Shown one piece after another: positions 7,763 to 17,199 of a stretch of 64,000 nt of DNA. Below the pieces are notes generated by a model, which saw only the letters and a program-made list of their open reading frames with translations, ran no database searches and was not told where the DNA came from. This DNA comes from Sphingobacteruim zhuxiongii. GTDB lineage: Bacteria; Bacteroidota; Bacteroidia; Sphingobacteriales; Sphingobacteriaceae. Made by a program: the position numbers and the translations under genes. The DNA lies in assembly GCF_009557615.1 (NCBI RefSeq), contig NZ_CP045652.1, forward strand, positions 3,348,001 to 3,412,000, in the 5' to 3' direction. Position 1 is the stretch's first letter. Each line of letters opens with the position of its first letter.

Positions 7763-10700
7763 ATGAAAATGTCGCAGAATGAGAAACCTATTCGGTTTTT
7801 CTTTAAAATCCTAACTGTGATGAAGTTTCTCTTCTTCATGTCAGCATTTACGCTGCTTTACGCCAATTCGGTGCTCAGCCAGCAGTTAAATTTCAAAATG
7901 AAAAATGCAAGTATCGATCAGATACTCCTTAAAATAAGTCAGGAAGTAAAACATGACTTAATATACGACTCCAAAATCTTCGCCGGGCAAAAAAAAATCG
8001 ACGTTGATTTCAAACAAACCACCGTAAAACAAGCATTGACGCAATTGTTTTTCAAAACGCCTTTTGTATTCGAACTAAAGAACGATGTTATTGTTGTTCG
8101 CAAAGCATCAAGCCAACCGTCAATTGAAAACCATGGAAATGTAGTACAACAAAAAGTTACTGGTACTGTAAAAGATGAATCTGGAATCGCGTTGAATGCA
8201 GTGACCGTATCTGTTGTGAATACTAGTACTGCAACGAAGACTGACGCTAATGGTAATTTTGAACTAACGGTACCTAGCGGATCAAGTTCTTTAAGATTCT
8301 CGCTTTTAGGATATGCCGATCAGGAAATTGCGATCAATAACCGCAGCTCAATATCGGTTACATTAGCCACTTCCGTAAGCGACATTGATGAAGTCGTTGT
8401 CGTAGGTTACGGCACACAGAAAAAAGTAAACTTAACAGGATCTGTCGCACAGGTATCTAGCAAAGATCTTTTGAAAAGGAATGCCTCAAATACTTCAGTA
8501 GCACTTCAAGGTCTAATCCCAGGTGTTTCGGTATCCACCACATCAGGACGACCAGGTTCTGACGGCGCAGGAATTAAAATCAGAGGAACAGGATCCCTTA
8601 ACTCTGAAAACTCACCTCTTGTCTTAATTGATGGTGTCGAGGGCTATATGAACTACTTAGACCCCAATAGTATCGAGAGTGTCACCGTATTGAAAGATGC
8701 AGCCTCGGCCTCTATTTATGGCTCTAGAGCTTCAAATGGTGTAATCCTTGTTACGACCAAGCGTGGTAGTGAAGATGCGCTTCGCATAAACTACAGTGGT
8801 TTTGTGGGAACAAATATGCCAACGAACTTCCCGGATCCAGTAAGTGCAATTGAATATATGGAAGCGATTAATGTCGCCCGCGCGAATAACAACCAAACTC
8901 CACAGTACAGCGATGACATCATCAACACCTACAAAACGCAAGGCGCTGATAATTTCAATTTCTACGATGCAAACTGGAAAGATCTGCTCGTAAAGAATAA
9001 TGCATTGACACATAACAATTCCTTGAGTTTTTCAGGTGGCTCAAAACGCATTCGGACATTTGCCAATTTCGCACATTACTCCCAAGACGGAAATCTGCCG
9101 AACAATAAGTATACGCGATCAACTTTAAAACTAAACAATGATTTCACGATGACGACCTGGCTTCGCGGGGGTATTGACTTGAATATTCGTCAATCCAAAT
9201 CAACCGCGCCAGCAGGTGATACGCCGGAATCTATATTCAATAAAGTAACTACGTTCGTCCCTGTATTCTCTGCAATAAATTCCGACGGAACTTGGGGCTA
9301 TGGTCAAAATGGAGATAACCCGATTGCCTCAGCTAAAGCATCTGGTTTGTCATCAAGTACGACGCCAGAGTTAGCAATCAAAGGTTTCTTATCGTTAACG
9401 CCATTGAAAGGTTTGGAAATCTATACAAACTATAGCCAAAACCGCTTGGAAACAAAGTCGGATCAATTCTTAAAACCTTATGACACCTTCGAAACCGGCG
9501 TCTACAAGGTAACCTATCCAACGACCGGAAACGACAAATCTGAAAGTTGGGGACAAACAATTATCAACCAATTCAACTTACAAGCGTCTTACGAAAGAAA
9601 TCTCGGATCGCATTATGTGAAGTTGTTAGGTGGTATGCAAACCGAAGAACTGTTAGGCCGATCTTTTGCTGCTGGAAGAAAATTCTTCAAATATGATGGT
9701 TTTGAAGACCTTAACAATGGTGATGTTCTTTCATCAACGAACTCAGGATCGCATTATGAGTGGGCGATGCTCTCTTATTACGGAAGGTTGAACTACAACT
9801 TTAAAGAACGCTACCTATTGGAACTAAATAGTCGTTTCGATGCCTCAACACGTTTCAAAGGCAAGAATCAATGGGGTTACTTTCCTTCGGTTTCCGCAGG
9901 ATGGAGAATATCCGAAGAACCATTCTTTCAACCGATCAAAAGCAGCATCAACGATTTAAAACTCCGTGGATCAATGGGTACCCTTGGTAACCAAGCCATC
10001 GGTAGCTTCTATCCTTATGCAGCATCAATCTATGCTGGTCAAGGCTATTGGTTTGACTATAATCAAGGCTCAGGTGTAGCACAAACAGAAGTTGCAAATG
10101 AGAACATCTCTTGGGAGAAATCACGTCAATTTAACATTGGTCTAGATGCTCAATTATTAAATTCACGATTAGGATTGACTGTCGATGTATTTCGCAGAAA
10201 AACCTTTGATATGTTACAGCGCTTCCCAATTGCAAGCTATATCGGGTTAACACCTCCATGGGAAAACAGAGGCGATATTGAAAATAAAGGATGGGAAGTA
10301 TCTGCAACTTGGAAAGATAATGTAAACGATTTTAACTATGCAATTACAGCCAATGTATCTGACATCAGAAATAAGGTCTTAAACTTATATGGCAATGAAT
10401 ATATTGGTTCCAATACTATATCAAAAGAGGGAGAATCATTGAATTCATACTACGGGTATGTATCAAATGGACTTTTTCAAACACAGGAAGAAATCGATAA
10501 CTCAGCAGTATACGGAACAAAGGCGAATACGAAACCAGGCTATGTACGTTATGTTGACTTAAGTGGTCCAGATGCAGTGCCAGATGGCATTATTGACAAC
10601 CATGACCGTACGATATTGGGTTCCAACATGCCACGTTATGAATATAGTTTAAATTTATCTGCAGAATGGAAGGGCTTCGACTTAACCTTATTTTTCCAAG

Positions 10701-11110
10701 GGATTGGCAAGAAAGATCTGTTCTATACAGGTTCAGGTGTACGCCCATTCCTTGTGGGACGTTCCATGTTTAAATATCAATTAGACTATTGGTCTGAGGA
10801 GAATAGGGATGCTGAATTCCCAATATTATTAATCGATGGTTCTGGAAATAACCCGAACAATATTGCATCCGATTTTTGGATGAAGAGTGGAGCATTCTTA
10901 CGTCTTAAAAATCTGACATTCGGATATACATTACCTAAAGCATGGACACAACGTATGCAAACGAAAGAATTCCGCTTGTATTTTAATGCGCAGAATTTAT
11001 TTACCTTCTCAAATGCTTATGAAGGTTACGATCCAGAAAATGCAGTGTCAGGCGGAAGCTTTTATCCACTGATGAAAACATTTACGTTTGGACTAAATGT
11101 TAATTTCTAA
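7763..11110 (+). CDS. SusC/RagA TonB-linked outer-membrane transporter with STN domain
   Basis: This 1115-residue receptor pairs with a SusD lipoprotein to import oligomers across the outer membrane using TonB energy. After the N-terminal signal (hydrophobic 18-38, ending VLSQ) come an STN signalling domain (about 45-113), a CarboxypepD_reg-like domain (130-210), the TonB-box-like EVVVVGYGTQKK (near 211-222), a plug domain with the family signature DAASASIYGSRASNGVILVTTK, and a C-terminal beta-barrel ending in an aromatic (NVNF). STN receptors normally signal through a FecR anti-sigma and an ECF sigma factor, but neither is adjacent. The ATG at 7763 is used; an ATG six bases later is equally possible. 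Confidence 0.95.
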   Translation: MKMSQNEKPIRFFFKILTVMKFLFFMSAFTLLYANSVLSQQLNFKMKNASIDQILLKISQEVKHDLIYDSKIFAGQKKIDVDFKQTTVKQALTQLFFKTPFVFELKNDVIVVRKASSQPSIENHGNVVQQKVTGTVKDESGIALNAVTVSVVNTSTATKTDANGNFELTVPSGSSSLRFSLLGYADQEIAINNRSSISVTLATSVSDIDEVVVVGYGTQKKVNLTGSVAQVSSKDLLKRNASNTSVALQGLIPGVSVSTTSGRPGSDGAGIKIRGTGSLNSENSPLVLIDGVEGYMNYLDPNSIESVTVLKDAASASIYGSRASNGVILVTTKRGSEDALRINYSGFVGTNMPTNFPDPVSAIEYMEAINVARANNNQTPQYSDDIINTYKTQGADNFNFYDANWKDLLVKNNALTHNNSLSFSGGSKRIRTFANFAHYSQDGNLPNNKYTRSTLKLNNDFTMTTWLRGGIDLNIRQSKSTAPAGDTPESIFNKVTTFVPVFSAINSDGTWGYGQNGDNPIASAKASGLSSSTTPELAIKGFLSLTPLKGLEIYTNYSQNRLETKSDQFLKPYDTFETGVYKVTYPTTGNDKSESWGQTIINQFNLQASYERNLGSHYVKLLGGMQTEELLGRSFAAGRKFFKYDGFEDLNNGDVLSSTNSGSHYEWAMLSYYGRLNYNFKERYLLELNSRFDASTRFKGKNQWGYFPSVSAGWRISEEPFFQPIKSSINDLKLRGSMGTLGNQAIGSFYPYAASIYAGQGYWFDYNQGSGVAQTEVANENISWEKSRQFNIGLDAQLLNSRLGLTVDVFRRKTFDMLQRFPIASYIGLTPPWENRGDIENKGWEVSATWKDNVNDFNYAITANVSDIRNKVLNLYGNEYIGSNTISKEGESLNSYYGYVSNGLFQTQEEIDNSAVYGTKANTKPGYVRYVDLSGPDAVPDGIIDNHDRTILGSNMPRYEYSLNLSAEWKGFDLTLFFQGIGKKDLFYTGSGVRPFLVGRSMFKYQLDYWSEENRDAEFPILLIDGSGNNPNNIASDFWMKSGAFLRLKNLTFGYTLPKAWTQRMQTKEFRLYFNAQNLFTFSNAYEGYDPENAVSGGSFYPLMKTFTFGLNVNF

Positions 11111-11120
11111 GCCAATAATT

Positions 11121-12926
11121 ATGAAAAAGTCAAGAATATTTAAATATATATTGGGTGCGCTCATCGTTAGCTCTACCCTTTCTTGTAAGGACTTTCTAGA
11201 CAGAGAACCTACAAGCTATTCGTCTTCGGGATTTTATAAATCTGAAGGCGCAGTCGAAGATGGTGTATCGGGGATTTACGCCACGCTAAATATCAATTTA
11301 GCTTTTAATTTACCCTTTAACATTATGTTAGACCATTGGACCGGATTAGCATTCGAACGAGCTGAGAACACGACCATTGGGGCAGGAGGCGCCCTTAATC
11401 CTGACAATACTTCAGTCGCTCAATGGTGGAATGCAAACTTTAGTACCATCTCCCGCGCAAATGCAGTGTTAGTAGGTTCAGAGCCTTACTTAGATAAATT
11501 AGAAGGAAGATCAAAGCAGTACTTGGCTGAAGCTCGGGTATTAAGAGCTTTCGCCTATTGCAATCTTTTAACCGCATTCGGCAAGGTACCACTATTTCAA
11601 AAACCAGTAACGACGGAAGAATATGATGTCGCTAGAACCAACGAACATGTCATTGTCGACTTCCTATTAACAGATATGGATGCTTGTCTAAATGATTTGC
11701 CTTGGTTAGCCGACAGCAGAGGACGTGTAGATCGTGCTGTTGCCTATGGCATCAAAGCTAGATTAGCATTACTTGCCGGGAGTTTAAATTATAATAATAA
11801 AGGAACAGATTACTATAAAATTGCAGCAGAAGCAGCTAAACAAGTAATTGGACAACGACAACTGGCTGCAAATTTTGAAGACCTATTCAATAAAGCAGGA
11901 CAACAAAAAGCCGATGTACGTAATGAATCTTTATTTGAGATTATTTACTCCGATAAAGGTATTAAGAAAACCCATATGATTGGATTTGGACAAGTATCAA
12001 GAAACTACGGACAAACTGGTCGACATCCCTCACAATTACTTGCCGACACATACGAATGTAAAGACGGCTTACGGATAGACGAGTCGCCACAATATGATCC
12101 AAAGAAACCTTGGGCAAATCGTGATCCTCGCTTTAGCTACACTTTATGGATGCACAAAGACACAGTCGAAGGTAATACAAACGGTACAGAAACTGGACGT
12201 GTAAAGATGATCTTAGATGTCTATCAACCAACTACTAAAATTTACAACTTCAACACGCAAACATGGAATGTGGGCGTAAATGCAGATATCAACAGCGGGG
12301 CTGCTTGGACAAGTTTTGCAAATGCCGGGGTCGGATATATGTGGAAAAAATATAGCAATGAAAAGATCGAATCCATTGGCGCCCAAAGCTGTAATTCCAT
12401 CGTAATGCGCTATGCAGAGATACTCTTAACCTATGCAGAAGCAAAAATCGAATTAAACGAACTGGATAATACAGTATATGAAGCAATCAATAAAGTTCGA
12501 AATCGTTCGAAGATGCCTAATGTTTCTGCCGACCGTATTGGCAATCAAGAGAAGATGCGTCAACTCGTTCGTCGTGAACGAAAGGTAGAGCTCGCTTTGG
12601 AAGGAATTCACTTTTCAGATATGCGTAGATGGAAAATCGGCGATTTAGAAAATGCAGGCCCTTCTTACGGATATCCCCTACCTACACGTGCGGCGAATGG
12701 AACAATTATCGAAGAAGGCTATGATATTGCTACGTCTGATATGATTCCGAATTTCAAGAAATCAGCGCGCCATGATCTGAACGACATCGCTAACTATGAT
12801 ACCTATAAATCGAAATTAAAAGTTAGAGATCAAAATAGATTCTGGGACAACAAATTTTATTTATTCCCTGTGCCACAACGTGAGCTTGATTTGGCTCCAG
12901 CACTAGGACAAAACGAAGGGTATTAA
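11121..12926 (+). CDS. SusD/RagB-family outer-membrane lipoprotein
   Basis: This 601-residue surface lipoprotein is the lid of the preceding SusC. The ATG at 11121 gives a signal peptide with lipobox STLSC (Cys22) followed by KDFLDREP, the usual SusD start; the frame extends upstream into susC but lacks a better start. The TPR-like core includes YLAEARVLRAFAYCNLLTAFG and the C-terminal LRRERKVELALEG..FSDMRRW-type motif that defines RagB/SusD. The gene begins 10 bases after susC, so both are translated from one mRNA. The ligand cannot be inferred from sequence. Confidence 0.95.
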   Translation: MKKSRIFKYILGALIVSSTLSCKDFLDREPTSYSSSGFYKSEGAVEDGVSGIYATLNINLAFNLPFNIMLDHWTGLAFERAENTTIGAGGALNPDNTSVAQWWNANFSTISRANAVLVGSEPYLDKLEGRSKQYLAEARVLRAFAYCNLLTAFGKVPLFQKPVTTEEYDVARTNEHVIVDFLLTDMDACLNDLPWLADSRGRVDRAVAYGIKARLALLAGSLNYNNKGTDYYKIAAEAAKQVIGQRQLAANFEDLFNKAGQQKADVRNESLFEIIYSDKGIKKTHMIGFGQVSRNYGQTGRHPSQLLADTYECKDGLRIDESPQYDPKKPWANRDPRFSYTLWMHKDTVEGNTNGTETGRVKMILDVYQPTTKIYNFNTQTWNVGVNADINSGAAWTSFANAGVGYMWKKYSNEKIESIGAQSCNSIVMRYAEILLTYAEAKIELNELDNTVYEAINKVRNRSKMPNVSADRIGNQEKMRQLVRRERKVELALEGIHFSDMRRWKIGDLENAGPSYGYPLPTRAANGTIIEEGYDIATSDMIPNFKKSARHDLNDIANYDTYKSKLKVRDQNRFWDNKFYLFPVPQRELDLAPALGQNEGY

Positions 12927-12945
12927 CCCTCCTGAAACCGATCAT

Positions 12946-14664
12946 ATGAAAAGAAGAAACTTTTTACATTTAGCTGCCCTGACTGGTCTGGGCAGCTTAA
13001 ACCTTCCTATAGTATCCGCAGGCAGTATGGAGAGCCAGACTGGCGCGAAAAACTATGCTGGAAACGACGAAATACAAACCGATGTCTGTATTATTGGTGG
13101 TGGTTTAGGTGGATGCGCTGCTGCATTAGCAGTTTGTCGAAATGGCCTTCGTGCTATCGTGACGGAAGAAACAGATTGGATTGGTGGTCAAATTTCTCAA
13201 CAAGGAGTACCGCCAGATGAACATCAGTGGATTGAAACCCATGGCGCTCCGAAATCTTATTTAGACTATAGAGTACGGGTTCGTGATTTCTACAGAAGAA
13301 ATTATCCGCTCACAGATGAAGCTCGGAACAAAGTAAACCTCAACCCAGGAAATGGATCCGTTTCAAGAATCTGCCACGAGCCTCATGTTTCTGTTGCAGT
13401 TCTTTATGAAATGCTACTCCCCTATTTGAGTAATGGCCAATTACAGATTTTCCTTGGTTTTAAAGCGGATACAGCACAACTACAAGGAGACAATGTAAAA
13501 AGCATAAGTATTCGTTCCATTGATGACGATAAAAAAATCAATGTCAAAGCTAAGAATTTCGTAGATGCAACAGAATGTGGTGATTTATTGCCGATTACTA
13601 AAACGGAATACATTACCGGAACGGAATCTAAAAAAGAAACGAAGGAGCTTCATGCCTCGGAGACGAAAAGACCTCAAAACCATCAAGCCTTTACTGTTTG
13701 TTTTGCCATGGATTATCAAGCGGATGTCGATAACACAATCGATAAACCAACCGATTATGATAAATGGAAAAATTACGTCCCTAATATTAGCCCTGCTTGG
13801 TCCGGTAAATTACTAAGTTTATACTATTCCAACCCACGGGATCTAAAACCGAAACAACTAGGTTTTGATCCAAGAGGAATTGATACCCCTGGCATGTTGA
13901 ATTTGTTCAACTATCGCCGATTAATTCACAAGGATAATTTCAAACCTGGTTTCTATCAAAACGATATTACTATAGTCAACTGGCCGCAGAATGATTATAT
14001 GATGGGCAATCTAATTGACGTTTCAGAAGCTGACTTCAAGAAAACCGTCGATGATGCTAAAAACTTGAGTCGATCCTTATTTTATTGGCTTCAAACCGAA
14101 GCACCACGACTAGATGGCGGAATTGGCTGGAAAGGTCTTCGTCTTCGCGGCGACGTAATGGGCACTTTAGATGGTATGGCTAAATACCCATACATACGAG
14201 AATCGAGACGAATAAAAGCAGAGTTCACAGTTTTGGAAGAGCACGTTGGTGCAGAGAACCGGATATTAATCGCTGGTGAAAAAGAGGGCAAAAAAGCTTT
14301 TCAATTTCATGATTCCGTTGGGGTTGGCTACTATCATATCGATTTGCACCCAAGTAATCAAGGCGATAATTATATTGATTTTCCATCCTTACCTTTTCAA
14401 ATCCCCTTGGGATCGCTTTTGCCTCAACGCGTCAACAACTTGTTTCCAGCAAATAAAAACATAGGAACAACGCATATCACGAATGGATGTTACCGTCTAC
14501 ACCCAGTCGAATGGAGCATTGGCGAAGCTGTCGGACTGTTGATCGCTTATACTTCAAAAAATAAGTTAAACGGGAAACAGGTTCGATCGGACAAGAACAA
14601 ACTAAACGCCTTTCAACAATTTATTCAACAGCAGGGTGTAGAAACTGTATGGCGAGGAATTTAA
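12946..14664 (+). CDS. Tat-exported FAD-dependent oxidoreductase
   Basis: This 572-residue protein opens with a twin-arginine signal (RRNFLHL at 3-9 and a hydrophobic stretch to VSAG), so it is probably folded with its flavin in the cytoplasm and then exported. The dinucleotide motif GGGLGG is at 51-56, followed by an acidic end of strand 2 (TEETDWIGGQ) as in the FAD_oxidored (PF12831) family. The C-terminal NIGTTHITNGCYRLHPVEWSIGEA stretch is also typical. It follows susD by 19 bases and is last in that operon, so it likely oxidises the ligand imported by SusCD in the periplasm. Electron acceptor and substrate are unknown. Confidence 0.85.
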   Translation: MKRRNFLHLAALTGLGSLNLPIVSAGSMESQTGAKNYAGNDEIQTDVCIIGGGLGGCAAALAVCRNGLRAIVTEETDWIGGQISQQGVPPDEHQWIETHGAPKSYLDYRVRVRDFYRRNYPLTDEARNKVNLNPGNGSVSRICHEPHVSVAVLYEMLLPYLSNGQLQIFLGFKADTAQLQGDNVKSISIRSIDDDKKINVKAKNFVDATECGDLLPITKTEYITGTESKKETKELHASETKRPQNHQAFTVCFAMDYQADVDNTIDKPTDYDKWKNYVPNISPAWSGKLLSLYYSNPRDLKPKQLGFDPRGIDTPGMLNLFNYRRLIHKDNFKPGFYQNDITIVNWPQNDYMMGNLIDVSEADFKKTVDDAKNLSRSLFYWLQTEAPRLDGGIGWKGLRLRGDVMGTLDGMAKYPYIRESRRIKAEFTVLEEHVGAENRILIAGEKEGKKAFQFHDSVGVGYYHIDLHPSNQGDNYIDFPSLPFQIPLGSLLPQRVNNLFPANKNIGTTHITNGCYRLHPVEWSIGEAVGLLIAYTSKNKLNGKQVRSDKNKLNAFQQFIQQQGVETVWRGI

Positions 14665-14687
14665 TAGTCGACCATTCTAGTTTTTAG

Positions 14688-14731
14688 ATCCCTTTCACAT
14701 CCCTTTCAAACCCCTTTCAGAGCCCTATCAA
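14688..14731 (+). repeat. Four 11-bp tandem repeats
   Basis: Four units of 11 bases follow one another: ATCCCTTTCAC, ATCCCTTTCAA, ACCCCTTTCAG and AGCCCTATCAA. The shared core is CCCTTTCA. The period is close to one DNA helical turn, which would place the cores on the same face. The last unit is also the left arm of the hairpin at 14723-14759. Confidence 0.75.
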
Positions 14732-14759
14732 ATACAATCAATTAAAGGCTTTGATAGGG
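14723..14759 (+). terminator. Hairpin after the SusCD-oxidoreductase operon
   Basis: CCCTATCAAA (14723-14732) pairs perfectly with TTTGATAGGG (14750-14759). The 17-base loop is long and only a weak T-run follows (GGTTTG), so termination efficiency is uncertain. Confidence 0.55.
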
Positions 14760-14946
14760 GTTTGAATTGTATATTAAAAAAGGCCAAAATGTAAATGATC
14801 CGACGGATTAGATAGTTCCGATTGATCTATTTACTGTTTGCTCCTACCATCACCTTAACAATGTATCCACAAAATTTTCTAGAGAAAAAGCTTTAACTTA
14901 GCAAGAATTGGATTTTACAAAGCTGCTATTCTTCGGATATTTGCGT

Positions 14947-15816
14947 ATGGAAAAGACACAACAAGCCATCAATTACGATCGTATTGCGCAAGCGATACAG
15001 TACATTCAGAATAATTTCCAACGTCAACCTAATCTAGAGCAGATTGCGGAGCATGTGCATTTAAGTCCTTTTCATTTTCAAAGAATGTTTACCGAGTGGG
15101 CGGGTACCAGTCCTAAAAAATTCTTACAGTATATTCAAGTTGATTACGCAAAAAAACTATTGAAAGAAGAGCAGCGTACATTATTCGACACCCACTTACT
15201 CACTGGATTTAGCAGTACAAGTCGTTTACATGATCTTTTCGTTCAGATTGAGGGTATGACTCCCGCCGAATATAAAAATGGTGCTGAGGGGCTTCAAATT
15301 AACTATAGTTTTCAAGATACTCCTTTCGGAACCTGCCTAATTGCATCGACGAAAAAAGGAATTTGCCACCTGGCATTTTCGGATAATCCAACTGAGGCAC
15401 TCCTTGTCTTAAAATCTCAATTTGAAAATGCGAGCTATATTGAACAAGCGGATGATTTTCATCAATCGGCTTTAGCGTTCTTCAATCCACAAACGACGAA
15501 TCCAATCCAACGCATCAAGTTACATCTTAAGGGATCTCCCTTTCAACTAAAAGTGTGGCAAGCCTTACTGGAAATCCCAAGTGGACAATTGAAAACCTAC
15601 AAATCGGTGGCGATTGCTATTGAGCATCCAAAAGCCTCCCGTGCTGTTGGGACGGCGATTGGACAAAATCCAATTGCTTATCTCATCCCCTGTCATCGTG
15701 TGATACAAACGTCAGGAAAATTCGGAGGCTATCGCTGGCAACCCTCGCGAAAAACAGCAATCATCGGTTGGGAAATTGCAAAACATAACGCTATTGACAA
15801 CGATGAGACTATTTAA
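14947..15816 (+). CDS. AraC-type regulator / methylated-DNA-cysteine methyltransferase fusion (Ada-like)
   Basis: This 289-residue protein joins an AraC helix-turn-helix pair (about residues 8-110) to an O6-methylguanine-DNA methyltransferase domain (about 118-275). The suicide active site PCHRV is at 248-252 with Cys249 as methyl acceptor. Compared with E. coli Ada it lacks the N-terminal zinc domain that takes methyl groups from phosphotriesters and switches Ada on. The repair activity is secure; how the AraC part is controlled is open. The ATG at 14947 is preferred to an upstream TTG because it starts right at the domain. It overlaps alkB by 14 bases. Confidence 0.9.
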   Translation: MEKTQQAINYDRIAQAIQYIQNNFQRQPNLEQIAEHVHLSPFHFQRMFTEWAGTSPKKFLQYIQVDYAKKLLKEEQRTLFDTHLLTGFSSTSRLHDLFVQIEGMTPAEYKNGAEGLQINYSFQDTPFGTCLIASTKKGICHLAFSDNPTEALLVLKSQFENASYIEQADDFHQSALAFFNPQTTNPIQRIKLHLKGSPFQLKVWQALLEIPSGQLKTYKSVAIAIEHPKASRAVGTAIGQNPIAYLIPCHRVIQTSGKFGGYRWQPSRKTAIIGWEIAKHNAIDNDETI

Positions 15817-16402
15817 TACAGCAGACCCAAACAAGAACTTGCTACCTTATGATGGCACAGTAAACTACTACGGCGTAGTGATTGAACAAACGCCGCAGAT
15901 TTATCAGGCCTTATTAGCCGAAGTAGAATGGAAAAACGACGAAGCGATCATATTCGGAAAACATATCTTGACAAAACGCAAAGTTGCCTGGTATGGAGAT
16001 CGCGCATTTGAATATACCTATTCCGGTATTTTAAAGCGTGCACAACCATGGACCGAACTATTGGAGCAATTAAAACGACAGATCGAACTTGTTTCAGGTG
16101 AAACATTTAATTCTTGCTTGTTGAATCTTTATCATGATGGAACCGAAGGGATGGCCTGGCATAGCGACGGCGAGAAAGACCTCAAGAAGAATGGCGCAAT
16201 AGCCTCCCTTACGTTCGGCGCAGAACGAAAGTTCTCTTTTAAACATAAAGAGAGTAAGGAAAAAATCGACATATTACTCGAAGATGGTAGTTTACTTATT
16301 ATGAAAGATACTACGCAGACTTATTGGATGCACCGTTTACCTCCAACCAAAGTGCAACACGGTCCCCGAATTAACCTCACGTTCAGAACTATTATCGATT
16401 AG
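15803..16402 (+). CDS. alkB: AlkB-family 2-oxoglutarate/Fe(II) dioxygenase
   Basis: This 199-residue enzyme reverses 1-methyladenine and 3-methylcytosine damage by oxidative demethylation. The iron ligands are visible as His120-x-Asp122 (in WHSDGE) and His177, and the 2-oxoglutarate-binding arginines are in the motif RINLTFR (Arg189 and Arg195). The loop GPRINLTFR and the overall size match the AlkB group common in Bacteroidota, closer to eukaryotic ALKBH2/3 than to E. coli AlkB. The ATG at 15803 lies inside the end of the Ada-like gene, so the two are coupled as an alkylation-repair operon. Confidence 0.93.
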   Translation: MRLFNTADPNKNLLPYDGTVNYYGVVIEQTPQIYQALLAEVEWKNDEAIIFGKHILTKRKVAWYGDRAFEYTYSGILKRAQPWTELLEQLKRQIELVSGETFNSCLLNLYHDGTEGMAWHSDGEKDLKKNGAIASLTFGAERKFSFKHKESKEKIDILLEDGSLLIMKDTTQTYWMHRLPPTKVQHGPRINLTFRTIID

Positions 16403-16581
16403 ATCTATTAGCTGCTTCAAAACAAGAAAGCGAAATCATTGGAGCCTCATTCCATATCAACTATTATTAATTCAGAAGTAGCGCGTTAAATATATTGACG
16501 TAACTATTTTAATTTTAATTTAAAATTACTATATTTCGATTATGTAGCAATATACGTTGTACAAAGTAGAAATTAACCGAT

Positions 16582-17085
16582 ATGAATAATTTGAAAAGTC
16601 TCTTGATACCTTTCCTACTTTACGGAACGGCTATGTTTATCTTCTTTTATTTTCAAGGTGATTTGAAAATGGCACTGTTGGGTGCAGGCTGTGCATCTGT
16701 GATTTTTTGTTTAGGTCTTTATTTCTTTTCAAAGTCTAAACGGGTAAATAAACAAACAAGCTTAGCGAACGAAGAATATAGCGACCTACTCTATGCAGAA
16801 CCCGCTAATCACTTTCTAAACAGCGAAGGCGTTGGTGGAAAATTATATTTACTTGTCGGTAAACTAATCTTTAAATCTCATCATTATAATATACAGAATC
16901 ACTCCATTGAAATACCGCTAGATCAAATCTCCTCGGTACAGTTTTATAACTCGTTAAAACTAATCCCAAATGGATTATCTTTAGTCTTAACAAATGGTAG
17001 GACTGAAAAATTCGTTGTTCACAACCGTAAGATGTGGAAAGCGCAAATTGAATCCGCGATGAGCGACCAAGTTGTTATCGATTGA
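16582..17085 (+). CDS. Small membrane protein with PH/GRAM-like soluble domain
   Basis: This 167-residue protein has two membrane helices (about 5-24 and 28-48) followed by a basic turn and a soluble domain of about 115 residues. The soluble part contains alternating strands and the pattern IPLDQISSVQFYNSL...GLSLVLTNGRTEKFVVHNR..W, which resembles bacterial PH or GRAM-like domains. Function is not known. It stands alone between alkB and the ABC-F gene, with the same base composition as its neighbours. Confidence 0.65.
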   Translation: MNNLKSLLIPFLLYGTAMFIFFYFQGDLKMALLGAGCASVIFCLGLYFFSKSKRVNKQTSLANEEYSDLLYAEPANHFLNSEGVGGKLYLLVGKLIFKSHHYNIQNHSIEIPLDQISSVQFYNSLKLIPNGLSLVLTNGRTEKFVVHNRKMWKAQIESAMSDQVVID

Positions 17086-17093
17086 TAGGCAAA

Positions 17094-17123
17094 TTGACAA
17101 TTTCCATTTTTTCTTTATCTTTG
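17094..17123 (+). promoter_or_regulatory. Promoter of the ABC-F gene
   Basis: TTG at 17094-17096, 19 bases, then TATCTTTG at 17116-17123 matches the Bacteroidota promoter consensus well. Transcription would start near 17127-17130, giving a leader of about 100 bases before the ABC-F start at 17228. Confidence 0.75.
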
Positions 17124-17169
17124 TTTCAATCAAAATATAAATAGCCTTATGTAATAGCCCATCTTTCTC

Positions 17170-17199
17170 ATGTTTTATTCCAGAATCGCACGATTCTAA
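17170..17199 (+). promoter_or_regulatory. Possible leader peptide (9 codons) with hairpin upstream of ABC-F gene
   Basis: Within the leader an ATG at 17170 opens a 9-codon frame (MFYSRIARF) ending in TAA at 17197. Its last codons and stop fall exactly on an inverted repeat, AGAATCG (17182-17188) with CGATTCT (17191-17197). A ribosome on this frame would melt the hairpin. Upstream peptides of this sort control several antibiotic-resistance ABC-F genes in other bacteria. Translation of this one is a hypothesis. Confidence 0.45.
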
